Shown here in pieces: positions 1 to 6,368 of a stretch of DNA of 12,665 nucleotides. Every line of letters starts with the position of its first letter. Position 1 is the first letter of the stretch. Below the pieces are notes generated by a model. It was not told where the DNA came from. It made no database searches and saw only the letters and a program-made list of their open reading frames with translations. This DNA comes from CAYZJD01 sp964478455. GTDB lineage: Bacteria > Acidobacteriota > Terriglobia > Bryobacterales > Bryobacteraceae. Location of the stretch: positions 1 to 12,665 of the forward strand of contig CAYZJD010000105.1 in the NCBI GenBank assembly GCA_964478455.1, written 5' to 3'. Position numbers and translations under genes: made by a program.

Positions 1-184
1 CAAAGAGAGCGACGCTCTCTACTTCCGGTTGGACGAGACGGCCGTGGTCGAATCTGAAGAGGTGCAGCCCGGCGTGATCCTGGATTTTGACGCGGAAGGG
101 AAGGTCGTAGGGGTCGAATTCCTCCGGCTCAGCGAACGGACGACGCCGGAACGTCTGGGCGTGCTTCAGTTCGAGACGCGCTGA
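1..184 (+). CDS. DUF2283 (YuzE-like) family protein, C-terminal part
   Basis: Reading from base 2, about 60 codons run to a TGA at 182-184; the start lies outside the window. The product begins KESDALYFRLDE, continues with VQPGVILDFDAEGKVVGVE and ends VLQFETR. The order DALY-R-L, GVILDFD, G-VVG-E is the signature of DUF2283, a family of small single-domain proteins of unknown function that often sit beside toxin-antitoxin or unrelated genes. Only the first 10 or so residues should be missing. The last 56 bases overlap, tail to tail, the 3' end of nuoI on the other strand. No function is known for the family, so none is assigned. Confidence 0.8.
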   Translation, partial: KESDALYFRLDETAVVESEEVQPGVILDFDAEGKVVGVEFLRLSERTTPERLGVLQFETR

Positions 185-629
185 GCGCCCGCAGCATCTG
201 TTCCTTCCGCAAGATCAGCGTGGCGGTTTGGTAGCCGGCCACCTCGAAGCCGTGCCCGTGGGTGATGGCGTCGGTGGGGCAGGCCTCCACGCAGTAGCCG
301 CAGAAGATGCAGCGGTTGTAGTCGATGTTGTAGACCTTGGCGTAGCGCTCGCCGCCGCTGATGCGGACCCTATCGCTGTTTTCGGCGGCTTCGATATAAA
401 TGCAGCGGGCGGGGCAGGCGGCAGCGCACAGAAAACACGCCACGCACTTCTCCATCCCGTTGTCGTCCCTCTTGAGGACGTGGGCGCCGCGGTACCGCTC
501 CTGGAACTTCGGCGGCGTGTCGGGGTAATCCTCGGTGAGCGTCGGGGATAGCATCTCCTTGAACGTGACGCTCATTCCCTTGGCGATTGCTGCGGCAGAC
601 TCGAACACCTCGCTGATCTTGCCAGCCAT
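129..629 (-). CDS. nuoI: NADH-quinone oxidoreductase subunit I (2x[4Fe-4S] ferredoxin-type)
   Basis: This 166-residue protein is the NuoI/complex I TYKY type. It carries two ferredoxin clusters that pass electrons along the peripheral arm of NADH:quinone oxidoreductase, at the cytoplasmic face of the membrane. Two classic CxxCxxCxxxCP motifs are visible: Cys62, 65, 68 and 72 (KCVACFLCAAACP), and Cys107, 110, 113 and 117 (RCIFCGYCVEACP). The N-terminal segment with the YPDTPPKFQERYRGAH stretch matches the family, and the length is normal (about 160-180). The ATG at 627-629 is preceded by AAGAAG. It is the last gene of a minus-strand group, 54 bp after the redoxin gene. No other nuo subunit is in the window, so it is detached from the usual nuoH-nuoI-nuoJ order. 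The 3' end overlaps the DUF2283 gene by 56 bp. The family call is firm; whether it serves in the main complex I cannot be told here. Confidence 0.95.
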   Translation of the reverse strand: MAGKISEVFESAAAIAKGMSVTFKEMLSPTLTEDYPDTPPKFQERYRGAHVLKRDDNGMEKCVACFLCAAACPARCIYIEAAENSDRVRISGGERYAKVYNIDYNRCIFCGYCVEACPTDAITHGHGFEVAGYQTATLILRKEQMLRALSASRTEARPDVPASSVR

Positions 630-683
630 TCGTCTACTTCTTAGATTAGCGCAGCCCCCGCCGGAGGCCTAGTTCTTCGAGCC

Positions 684-1157
684 TCAACCCGCCTTCCATT
701 CGGGCGCGTAATCGCCACGGCGAAACGGCTTGACGCCCGCGCGCTCACCGAGGCGCTCGAACTCCCGCTTGGCGAAACCATCGAGGGCCCACGAGATGGC
801 GCCGTCCTTCTCGACGAGGAACGTCGAGGGGACGTGGCTGATGCCGAAGCCGTTGCTGGCCGGGTAGCCCGCGGACGCCGCGTCGAGCAGGGTGGGAAGC
901 GTAATGCCGAACTCGCGGTTGAACTCCACGGTCGCCTCCGGCCCGTCTTGCGAAACGCCAAAGAAGCGCAGGCCGCTCGCGGCTGTGTTCGCGTGCATGC
1001 GCTCGAGGTACGGAAACGTCATCTGGCACACGGGGCAGGAGATCTTGAAGAACGAGATCACCGCCGGTCCGTCGGCCAGGAGCTCCTCAAGTGACCAGAT
1101 CTTGTTGTCCAGATCCCGTAATTGGAAGTTCGGCGCGTGCGCCCCCACTTGCAGCAT
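684..1157 (-). CDS. Thioredoxin-fold redoxin (AhpC/TSA-TlpA-like), CPVC active site
   Basis: This 157-residue single-domain thioredoxin-fold protein starts VGAHAPNFQLRDLDN, the usual N-terminus of peroxiredoxin/TlpA-type redoxins. The active site is SCPVC (Cys41 and Cys44) after the strand AVISFFKI, and the cis-proline lies in HVPSTFLV (Pro110). There is no signal peptide or membrane anchor, so it is probably cytoplasmic, acting as a thiol reductase or peroxidase. The CxxC favours disulfide exchange over a 1-Cys peroxiredoxin. It lies downstream of a CoA-disulfide-reductase-like flavoprotein, a plausible electron donor pairing (inference). The ATG at 1155-1157 has no good Shine-Dalgarno; a G-rich stretch lies 13 bases or more upstream, next to the long hairpin repeat at 1176-1245, which may affect its expression. 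Confidence 0.88.
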   Translation of the reverse strand: MLQVGAHAPNFQLRDLDNKIWSLEELLADGPAVISFFKISCPVCQMTFPYLERMHANTAASGLRFFGVSQDGPEATVEFNREFGITLPTLLDAASAGYPASNGFGISHVPSTFLVEKDGAISWALDGFAKREFERLGERAGVKPFRRGDYAPEWKAG

Positions 1158-1175
1158 GAAGCCAGTCTACCCCCA

Positions 1176-1245
1176 AAAAAGGGGTCAGCCTGATCTGCCC
1201 CATTTTCGCCACAATAAATGGCGCAGATCAGGCTGACCCCTTTTT
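1176..1245. repeat. Long near-perfect inverted repeat (REP/MITE-like hairpin)
   Basis: The arms are 1176-1205 and 1216-1245: 30 bp each with a single mismatch (1199 against 1222) around a 10-base loop at 1206-1215. The outer 22 bp are perfect. Each arm starts AAAAAGGGGTCAG and ends in the complementary CTGACCCCTTTTT, so on either strand the stem is followed by a T run and could work as a bidirectional terminator. The ends resemble the GGGGTCAG...CTGACCCC repeats seen dispersed near REP-associated tyrosine transposases in other bacteria (recalled, not checked). It lies between two same-strand genes, and its distal arm encodes the last residues and the TGA stop of the flavoprotein. Confidence 0.85.
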
Positions 1246-2532
1246 GAGCTGCTGGGCGGCGATCAGCAGCGGGTCCCAAACGTTGGCGTAGGGCGGGGCG
1301 TAGGCCAAGTCGAGGTGTTCGAAGTCGTCGATGCGCATGCGGGCAGCGAGGGCCGCCGCGATGACGTTGATCCGTCCGGCGACGCCCTGCTCGCCCAGCA
1401 CGAGGCCGCCGAGAAGGCGCCGAGTGTTGCGGTCGGCGACCAGCTCGACCGTGACCGGCCGGCCCGAGAAGTACCGTGCTCGCTCGCGAGCTTCGATACG
1501 GGTCGAGATGGGATCGAAACCCTCCTTCCGCGCTTCGGCCGCGGAGAGTCCTGTCATAGCGATGCCCAGCCCGCAGACTTGGACGATGGAAGTGCCGGTG
1601 ACGCCTGCAAATCGCTCGCGCCGGCCGGCGGCATTGGCGCCGGCGACGCGGCCCATCTTGTTCGCCGTGGTTCCGAGCGGGATCCAAACCGGCCGGCCGG
1701 TAACCAGGTGGGTTGTCTCAGCGCAGTCGCCGGCGGCGTAAACGCCATTGAGGCTGGTCTCCATGTGGTCGTCCGTGCGGATGGCGCCGGTGCGGCCCAG
1801 TTCGACGCCCGCCTCGGCGGCGATCTCAACGTTGGGAAGCAGGCCGGCGGCGAGCAGCACGAGGTCGCACGGCGTGTCATTCACCTGGTCCGGCTCGATA
1901 GCGCGCACGCGTTCCCCAAGCCGAAGCTCGATGCGAAACCGTTCGAGATGCCCGCGCACGATCTTGGTGAGCTCGGGGTCTGGGCGATTCAACACGTGTT
2001 CGGCGGAGTCTATGATGGTCACCGCGAGTCCGTGCGTTCGAAGCGCGCCGGCTGCCTCCAGGCCGATGTAACCCGCGCCGACGACGACCGCCCGGCGCGG
2101 CCGGCCGTTGCGGAGGAAGCGTAGCAGGCGCTCGGCTTCCTCGAGCGAGTGCAGCGTGAAGACGTTATCCGCAACGCCGCCCCTCAGGAGCCTGAGGTCG
2201 GGGCGTGCGCCGGTGGCGACCACGAGACGGTCGTAGTGGAGGCGCTCGCCGCCGGCGACAGCAACCTGCCTCGCCGAATGCAGGATGGCGGTGACTTCGG
2301 CGCCGGTGCGGACTTCAATATTCCGCTCGCGGCGGAAGTACTCGGGCGTGTAAACGATGAGCTCGTCTCGAGAGTGGACGCGGCCTTCGAGCAGATAGGG
2401 GAGCCCGCAGGCAGCCCAGGAGATCGTGGGGCCTTTTTCCAGGACGACGATCTCCAGCGACCGGTCGATGCGGCGGGCGCGCGAAGCGGCGCTCAGCCCG
2501 GCCGCAACTCCCCCGATGATGACGAGCCGCAT
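1228..2532 (-). CDS. CoA-disulfide reductase / NADH oxidase-like flavoprotein
   Basis: This 434-residue FAD- and NAD(P)H-dependent oxidoreductase belongs to the CoA-disulfide reductase/NADH oxidase branch. The N-terminal FAD motif is MRLVIIGGVAAG. The single redox cysteine is Cys42 in SWAACGLPY, equivalent to the active-site Cys of CoADR. A second dinucleotide fold carries VVVGAGYIGLEAAGAL, and the FAD-contact motif is YAAGDCAE. The C-terminal dimerisation part includes ARYFSG and YAPPYANVWDPLL, where the family's conserved tyrosines lie. There is no fused rhodanese domain. It probably reduces CoA disulfide, persulfide or oxygen with NAD(P)H in the cytoplasm; which one cannot be told from sequence. 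The ATG at 2530-2532 follows the STAS gene by 9 bp, and the AGGAATAGG over that stop codon can serve as its ribosome site. The last residues (KKGSA) and stop are encoded by the hairpin repeat. Confidence 0.9.
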   Translation of the reverse strand: MRLVIIGGVAAGLSAASRARRIDRSLEIVVLEKGPTISWAACGLPYLLEGRVHSRDELIVYTPEYFRRERNIEVRTGAEVTAILHSARQVAVAGGERLHYDRLVVATGARPDLRLLRGGVADNVFTLHSLEEAERLLRFLRNGRPRRAVVVGAGYIGLEAAGALRTHGLAVTIIDSAEHVLNRPDPELTKIVRGHLERFRIELRLGERVRAIEPDQVNDTPCDLVLLAAGLLPNVEIAAEAGVELGRTGAIRTDDHMETSLNGVYAAGDCAETTHLVTGRPVWIPLGTTANKMGRVAGANAAGRRERFAGVTGTSIVQVCGLGIAMTGLSAAEARKEGFDPISTRIEARERARYFSGRPVTVELVADRNTRRLLGGLVLGEQGVAGRINVIAAALAARMRIDDFEHLDLAYAPPYANVWDPLLIAAQQLKKGSA

Positions 2533-2541
2533 CGGGCGGGC

Positions 2542-2946
2542 CTATTCCTGGCGCTGCGACTCGACGAATTCAAGGATGTCGAAGCGCTTGATTTCGCGGC
2601 CCGGAAAGAAGCTGTTGACCGCCTGCTGCTCGTCATTGAAGATCTCGAAGACTGTGGAGAGCTTGGTAAGCACCAGCAGCTCGATGCCCCGACGGTTGAG
2701 GTTCACCAGCGCCAGCTTGCCACCCGCCTTACGCAGACTCGTGTAACAAACCACCAATGCGCCGAGCCCGGTGCTGTCGATGTAGTCGACGCCGGCCAAG
2801 TCGAGGATCACGTTCAACCGCTTCTCATCGAGCAGGCTTCGCAGCGTCTCCCTCAAATTGGATACGGACTCACCCGCGACGAGGGCGCCTCTGAGCGCCA
2901 GGATGACGATGCCCTCCTTTTCGCGCTGATGGATTTCGAGTTTCAT
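2542..2946 (-). CDS. STAS-domain anti-sigma factor antagonist
   Basis: This 134-residue single STAS domain resembles SpoIIAA/RsbV. Such proteins bind and release an anti-sigma kinase, controlled by phosphorylation of one serine. The phosphoacceptor motif is IDSTGLGAL, with Ser58 after Asp57, at the same place as in SpoIIAA. The strand LNVILDLAGVDYIDS precedes it, and the C-terminal part LALVNLNRRGIELL...LSTVFEIF matches the family. I chose the ATG at 2944-2946 because GGGAGGT lies a few bases upstream; the open frame extends 54 codons further to 3108 but that part lacks family similarity. It heads the minus-strand group and is followed 9 bp later by the flavoprotein gene. No cognate RsbW-type kinase or PP2C phosphatase is in the window, so its partner lies elsewhere. 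Confidence 0.92.
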   Translation of the reverse strand: MKLEIHQREKEGIVILALRGALVAGESVSNLRETLRSLLDEKRLNVILDLAGVDYIDSTGLGALVVCYTSLRKAGGKLALVNLNRRGIELLVLTKLSTVFEIFNDEQQAVNSFFPGREIKRFDILEFVESQRQE

Positions 2947-3079
2947 GGGTGACCTCCCATTGTAATGCCGGCCGAGCAAGGAGCCGGGCTGGCGCACGAG
3001 GCTGCGGGAGGAGAAGTCTGGGGATTGCCCTGCCTGTGCTAAAGCCCCCACTCCGGCCCGCCGATGAGTCTGTTTGGAG

Positions 3080-4051
3080 ATGAAACAGCCGGTGATCCCC
3101 CAGATCACGGAACAGATCGTTACACCTTCCCCGGACCGGTGGACTCCCGGCGGAGATGCTCAACTGCGGAAGATCGTGGAAGCGCACGCAGCGTGGCTGG
3201 GGGGTGATCCTTCGAGCACCCGGGCGGACCTGACCGGTTTGAGGTTGCAGGGTGTCGATCTTCACGGTGCGAATCTCCGGCGGGCAATTTTGCGGCTGGC
3301 CGATCTGCGGAGCGCGAATCTGGCGAACGTCGATCTTGAGGAAGCGGTGCTGGAAGCGGCGGACCTTCGCTACGCGAATCTGGCCGGCGCGAACCTCTTC
3401 GGAACGGACTTGAAAGAAGCGAGGCTGGACCATGCGGTGCTCGCCGGCGCTGGACTGTCCGAGGCCCACCTCACCGGCGCCACGGCGCTGGCCGCGGATT
3501 TTCGCCAGGCGCTGTTGCTCGATGCCATCCTGATCCGCTGCGACTTCAGCGACGCCGTGCTGCGGTCCGCCAGCCTTCACCACGCCAGGATCTTTGAGTG
3601 CGGCTTTCGCCGTGCGGATCTGGCTGGAGCCCTGCTCTACAGTGCGCGGATTCGCTTCTGCGCCTTCAACGGCGCGAAGCTGATGGAAACGAAATTCGAC
3701 AGCGCACAGATCCATGACAGCAGTTTCCGCGGGGCGGACCTGCGGGCCGCGAAGTTCCACCAGGCCGATCTGGCCCGTAGTGAGTTTCACCGCACCGTCA
3801 TGGAAGAGTGCGATTTCAGCTCGGCGAACCTGGGTAGCGTGGACTTGTCGCGGGCAGGGTTGGCCAAAGCTCGTTTTCCGGATGCGCTACTGTTTGCCGC
3901 CGATGTCCGCGGTGCGAACCTGAGCGGCGCGAGAGATCTTACCGCCGAGCAGTTGCAGCACGCCCGAACCTCGGAGGAGACGATTCTGCCCAACGGGCGG
4001 CGCGGGCCCTACCTCAAAGGCTCCGGAGCGGAGCGGCCGGTACTCTATTGA
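3080..4051 (+). CDS. Pentapeptide-repeat protein (right-handed quadrilateral beta-helix)
   Basis: About 323 residues (325 if a TTG at 3074 is used; residue numbers here count from that TTG). A short N-terminal part, residues 1-50, contains LRKIVEAHAAWLGGD. From about residue 51 to 286, nearly every fifth position is Leu, Phe or Ile in A(D/N)LXX repeats, for example HGANLRRAILRLADLRSANL, giving roughly 11-12 coils of a quadrilateral beta-helix. The C-terminal cap LTAEQLQHARTSEETILPNG is common in this family. In the second half the central residue is mostly Phe (158, 178, 198, 208, 218, 228, 238, 248), and Cys156, 176 and 196 fall exactly 20 residues apart, one per coil. No signal peptide or membrane segment is visible. 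Pentapeptide proteins include gyrase-binding DNA mimics, but most are uncharacterised; I assign no function. Neither start has a well-spaced ribosome site. It is divergent from the STAS gene. Confidence 0.92.
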   Translation: MKQPVIPQITEQIVTPSPDRWTPGGDAQLRKIVEAHAAWLGGDPSSTRADLTGLRLQGVDLHGANLRRAILRLADLRSANLANVDLEEAVLEAADLRYANLAGANLFGTDLKEARLDHAVLAGAGLSEAHLTGATALAADFRQALLLDAILIRCDFSDAVLRSASLHHARIFECGFRRADLAGALLYSARIRFCAFNGAKLMETKFDSAQIHDSSFRGADLRAAKFHQADLARSEFHRTVMEECDFSSANLGSVDLSRAGLAKARFPDALLFAADVRGANLSGARDLTAEQLQHARTSEETILPNGRRGPYLKGSGAERPVLY

Positions 4052-4067
4052 GGTAAGTCCAAGCCCC

Positions 4068-4105
4068 AAGCGGCACGTGAAGGGCGGCCAACGCCGCTTC
4101 GGTTT
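4068..4105. terminator. Possible hairpin terminator between convergent genes
   Basis: In the 61-bp gap between the pentapeptide gene and the acyltransferase gene, GCGGC (4084-4088) and GCCGC (4093-4097) pair around CAAC. Two G-U pairs extend this, and it is followed by TTCGGTTT. An alternative 7-bp stem pairs AAGCGGC (4068-4074) with GCCGCTT (4093-4099). The T tract is poor, so intrinsic termination is only possible, not shown. The same CAAGCGGC...GCCGCTTCGG pair recurs at 9375-9396. Confidence 0.3.
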
Positions 4106-4112
4106 GCCGGTG

Positions 4113-5207
4113 TCAATCGCCGGAAGCGCGTTCGGGCTGGAAGAAGGGGTATTGGAAGGAGAAGCGGGACAGTCGCAACTGGCTCCAGTTAGTTCGGATC
4201 ACCGACAGCGCCAACATCAGAAGGATGACGACAACCGCGACAAGGACGCTCTGAACATTCGTGAGGTTCTCCTTCCAGAACCAAAGCCAGCGACCGTAGA
4301 CCAGCTCTGTGTGGACCCAGTACACGAGCAGAGACGTGGTGCCGAATTGCCGCACCCAACTCCACCCCTGGCCGGCGCCGTGCTCGGTCCATAAGTAGGC
4401 GCCGGTCAGCATAAGAAGGATCACGCCGACTTTAACAAACACGAGCAGCGGGCTGTCCAGCCAGAAATCCGACTTGCGGTAGACCGAATAAGGGATATCG
4501 GAAAAGTAGCGGCCGCCCAGGATGAGACCGAAACCGGCCAGAGCCCCCCACTGCATGAGGCGATCCAGGTGGTCTCTTCGCGCAAGCCGGAGGATGCTGC
4601 CCGCGCTCATCCCAAATGCCACGTACGACGCCCAAGGGAAGAATCCGAACATCAGCGAATCGGGCGCGATGTAGCTACGGATGAAGAACGGAACGCTCCT
4701 CCAGTCCAGTTGCGAAACCAGCGGCGAGGCAGCGGCGATGACAAGCCCGGCCACGGCGCAAAGCTGAACGCGCATGTCGGTGCGGAAAACGGCCATGACA
4801 GACAGCGCCGCGAGCGCCAACCCCATGCAGTTGAGAATGTCCACGCGGAACAGATCGGTCCATGTCGTCTGAGGAAGGCCGAACAGATAAAGCTGCAAAC
4901 GGAACAGGAGGGCGATCCCGAACAGGTAGCCGGCGCGGCGGAGCGCCACCAGAACCCGCCGGACAGGCGCCACGCCCTGGCGCTCGCGGCTCTCCATCAA
5001 GAATGCGAACGTTATGCCGGTGAGGAACAGGAAGATGGCCGGGGGCATGCCTCCGACGAATTGCGACAGCACGAACGGCCCCTCCTGCCGCAAGCCGGGC
5101 TGCGTGAAGGAGTGGAAGACGTGGCCTTGCAACATAATGACGGCGGCCAACCCGCGCGTCCAGTCGAGGTAGGCCAACCGCGAAGACGATCTCTGTCCAG
5201 AAGCCAT
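4113..5207 (-). CDS. Polytopic membrane acyltransferase (DUF1624 / HGSNAT-like)
   Basis: This 364-residue integral membrane protein has roughly ten hydrophobic segments. It opens with RLAYLDWTRGLAAVIMLQGHVFHSF, the Arg-x-x-x-x-Asp...RG signature of DUF1624/heparan-alpha-glucosaminide N-acetyltransferase-like and related acyltransferase families, with His29 and His32 in the first membrane helix region. The segment GGMPPAIFLFLTGITFAFLME follows. A late VYWVHTELVYGRWLW carries another conserved-looking His. Such proteins move acyl groups across or at the cytoplasmic membrane onto sugars or surface polymers; the substrate here is unknown. The ATG at 5205-5207 lacks a recognisable Shine-Dalgarno. 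It lies 45 bp downstream of the LolA-like gene on the same strand, and the far end is C-terminally convergent with the pentapeptide gene. An acyltransferase-3 assignment is the main alternative. Confidence 0.82.
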   Translation of the reverse strand: MASGQRSSSRLAYLDWTRGLAAVIMLQGHVFHSFTQPGLRQEGPFVLSQFVGGMPPAIFLFLTGITFAFLMESRERQGVAPVRRVLVALRRAGYLFGIALLFRLQLYLFGLPQTTWTDLFRVDILNCMGLALAALSVMAVFRTDMRVQLCAVAGLVIAAASPLVSQLDWRSVPFFIRSYIAPDSLMFGFFPWASYVAFGMSAGSILRLARRDHLDRLMQWGALAGFGLILGGRYFSDIPYSVYRKSDFWLDSPLLVFVKVGVILLMLTGAYLWTEHGAGQGWSWVRQFGTTSLLVYWVHTELVYGRWLWFWKENLTNVQSVLVAVVVILLMLALSVIRTNWSQLRLSRFSFQYPFFQPERASGD

Positions 5208-5252
5208 TCTTGTAGAGGGGACCGGTTTGTCCGAGGTAGTTCCCAGTATACC

Positions 5253-5993
5253 TCATTTCTGGGGGTGCTCGCGCTTCACGCCAGGGGGCAGTTTCAGCGC
5301 CAGGTCGCCCTTGCTGAACTCGGGGTTGATCCTCACGCCGGTGTAAGTGATAGTCGTGTGGTCGCCGGACGGCTTGTGGAACTTCTGCTGCGCAGGATGG
5401 CCCGCCGGCGAAATCCACAGTTCGATGCGCGAGAGATGCTCCCTGACCGCCGGCGACTTCGGCGTCAGCTCCAGCCGGGCGGCTTGCTCGCCGCCGATCG
5501 TGTCCGTGCCGGCGAACTGGACGAGGTAGCCGGCCTGCAATTCACGGCCGGAGGTGCCGAACCCGAGCAGGAGGAACTGGTCGATCAACTCCCGGTGCTT
5601 GCCGAGTTCATACACCTGAACCGTCTGTATCTTGGGGTAGTACACCTCCGCTGTGCGGCCGGCGAAAGCGACGGAGCGCACGTCCGGCTCGCCGAAGTCG
5701 ACGCGCAGGCGTACGTCGCGCTTGCCGAGTCGCTGCATCCGCATGGCGCCCGTTTCCTCGCTGTTGTCCTTGATCACGGCCGTGTAAGTTGCCTGCCTGA
5801 TGGTCGCCGACACGCCCCGGAACGAGGCGGCGGCTTTGTCCATCGATCCCAGCACCTCCTCAAACGATGCGCCGGACAACCAGCCAGTCGGCAAAACCGG
5901 CTCGAACAAAAGGAAGGCGAAAGCCAGAAGGAGGTGGGAGACGCACTCAGGGCTTAAGCACCGCCATGTAACCCCGAACTTCCGACTCGGCAT
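5253..5993 (-). CDS. LolA-like periplasmic lipoprotein-carrier family protein
   Basis: About 246 residues. The N-terminus is a long signal-peptide-like stretch with HLLLAFAFLLFEPVLP at residues about 20-36. The mature part begins SFEEVLGSMDKAAASFRGVSA, then alternates short beta strands of the LolA/RseB fold: RLRVDFGEPDVRSVAFAGRTAEVYYP, QVYELGKHRELIDQFLLLGFG, AARLELTP, IELWISPAGHPAQQKF, TTITYTGVRINPEF. There is no lipobox cysteine at the signal cleavage region, so it is probably soluble in the periplasm, shuttling lipoproteins or lipids to the outer membrane. The ATG at 5991-5993 is preferred; a TTG lies one codon upstream. Either start overlaps the end of the upstream membrane-protein gene by 47-50 bases in a different frame, suggesting translational coupling. 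No cognate LolB or LolCDE is nearby, so the specific role is uncertain. Confidence 0.78.
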   Translation of the reverse strand: MPSRKFGVTWRCLSPECVSHLLLAFAFLLFEPVLPTGWLSGASFEEVLGSMDKAAASFRGVSATIRQATYTAVIKDNSEETGAMRMQRLGKRDVRLRVDFGEPDVRSVAFAGRTAEVYYPKIQTVQVYELGKHRELIDQFLLLGFGTSGRELQAGYLVQFAGTDTIGGEQAARLELTPKSPAVREHLSRIELWISPAGHPAQQKFHKPSGDHTTITYTGVRINPEFSKGDLALKLPPGVKREHPQK

Positions 5994-6306
5994 CAAAAAT
6001 GGTCTCCAAACGAATGAGATTCACCCGGCCGCCGGCGCGTTTCTGCAACAGTTCGATGGCCCGCTCGCGACGCTGGGATTCGGGAAGAGCAGTGAGCAGA
6101 TCGGGCTCGATCCAAAAGACCCTGGTCCCCTCCTCCGCGTGCAGCATGACCACGTTAGAAGCGCGGGGCTGATCGCGAAACCAGTGCCTCGGCGTGAGGA
6201 AGATGAACGCCAGAATCAGCGCGACCATCACATCGTACTGCCAGCATGCACGCGGGTAGTCCCATAAGATGAAGCGCTTGACGCCGGCGAGGAACCGGGA
6301 GGCCAT
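5947..6306 (-). CDS. Conserved small membrane protein, one transmembrane segment
   Basis: A 119-residue protein beginning MASRFLAGVKRFILWDYPR. Residues about 23-39 (WQYDVMVALILAFIFLTP) form one membrane helix, followed by a soluble tail of about 80 residues with PESQRRERAIELLQKRAGGRVNL. I recognise the WDYPR...WQYD...FLTPR...WFRDQP pattern as recurring in acidobacterial genomes, but no function is known to me. I chose the ATG at 6304-6306 because the hydrophobic domain and conserved motif follow directly; the frame is open upstream to 6387 and would add 27 unconvincing residues. No strong ribosome site is seen. It is followed by the overlapping LolA-like gene, which suggests a shared envelope task (inference). 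It lies 62 bp after the homoserine dehydrogenase gene. Confidence 0.8.
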   Translation of the reverse strand: MASRFLAGVKRFILWDYPRACWQYDVMVALILAFIFLTPRHWFRDQPRASNVVMLHAEEGTRVFWIEPDLLTALPESQRRERAIELLQKRAGGRVNLIRLETIFDAESEVRGYMAVLKP

Positions 6307-6368
6307 GGCAAGGTCCAGTGTAGCATGCGGCTTTAGCGCCGAACTGCGGAGAGGCAGGATCGAGGCCG

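Noticed and set aside
3027..3041. TAGCACAGGCAGGGC on the minus strand, a sigma-54-like -24/-12 element upstream of the STAS gene
   Set aside because: The GG of the -24 box is AG and the -12 TT is GG; spacing is right but the match is too poor to call.
2870..3790. Long minus-strand frame opposite the pentapeptide gene
   Set aside because: Its regularity reflects the repeats on the plus strand; the plus frame has clear A(D/N)LXX periodicity.
3221..3960. 15-bp periodic DNA repeats that could look like a tandem array
   Set aside because: They are simply the codons of the pentapeptide repeats.
5245..5250. TATACT on the minus strand before the acyltransferase gene, as a -10 box
   Set aside because: No -35 hexamer at 16-19 bp and no extended -10 TG; probably chance.
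4569..5957. 462-codon plus-strand open frame, longest of its kind
   Set aside because: Antisense to the acyltransferase and LolA-like genes, highly charged with Arg/Gln/Glu bias typical of GC-rich shadow frames.
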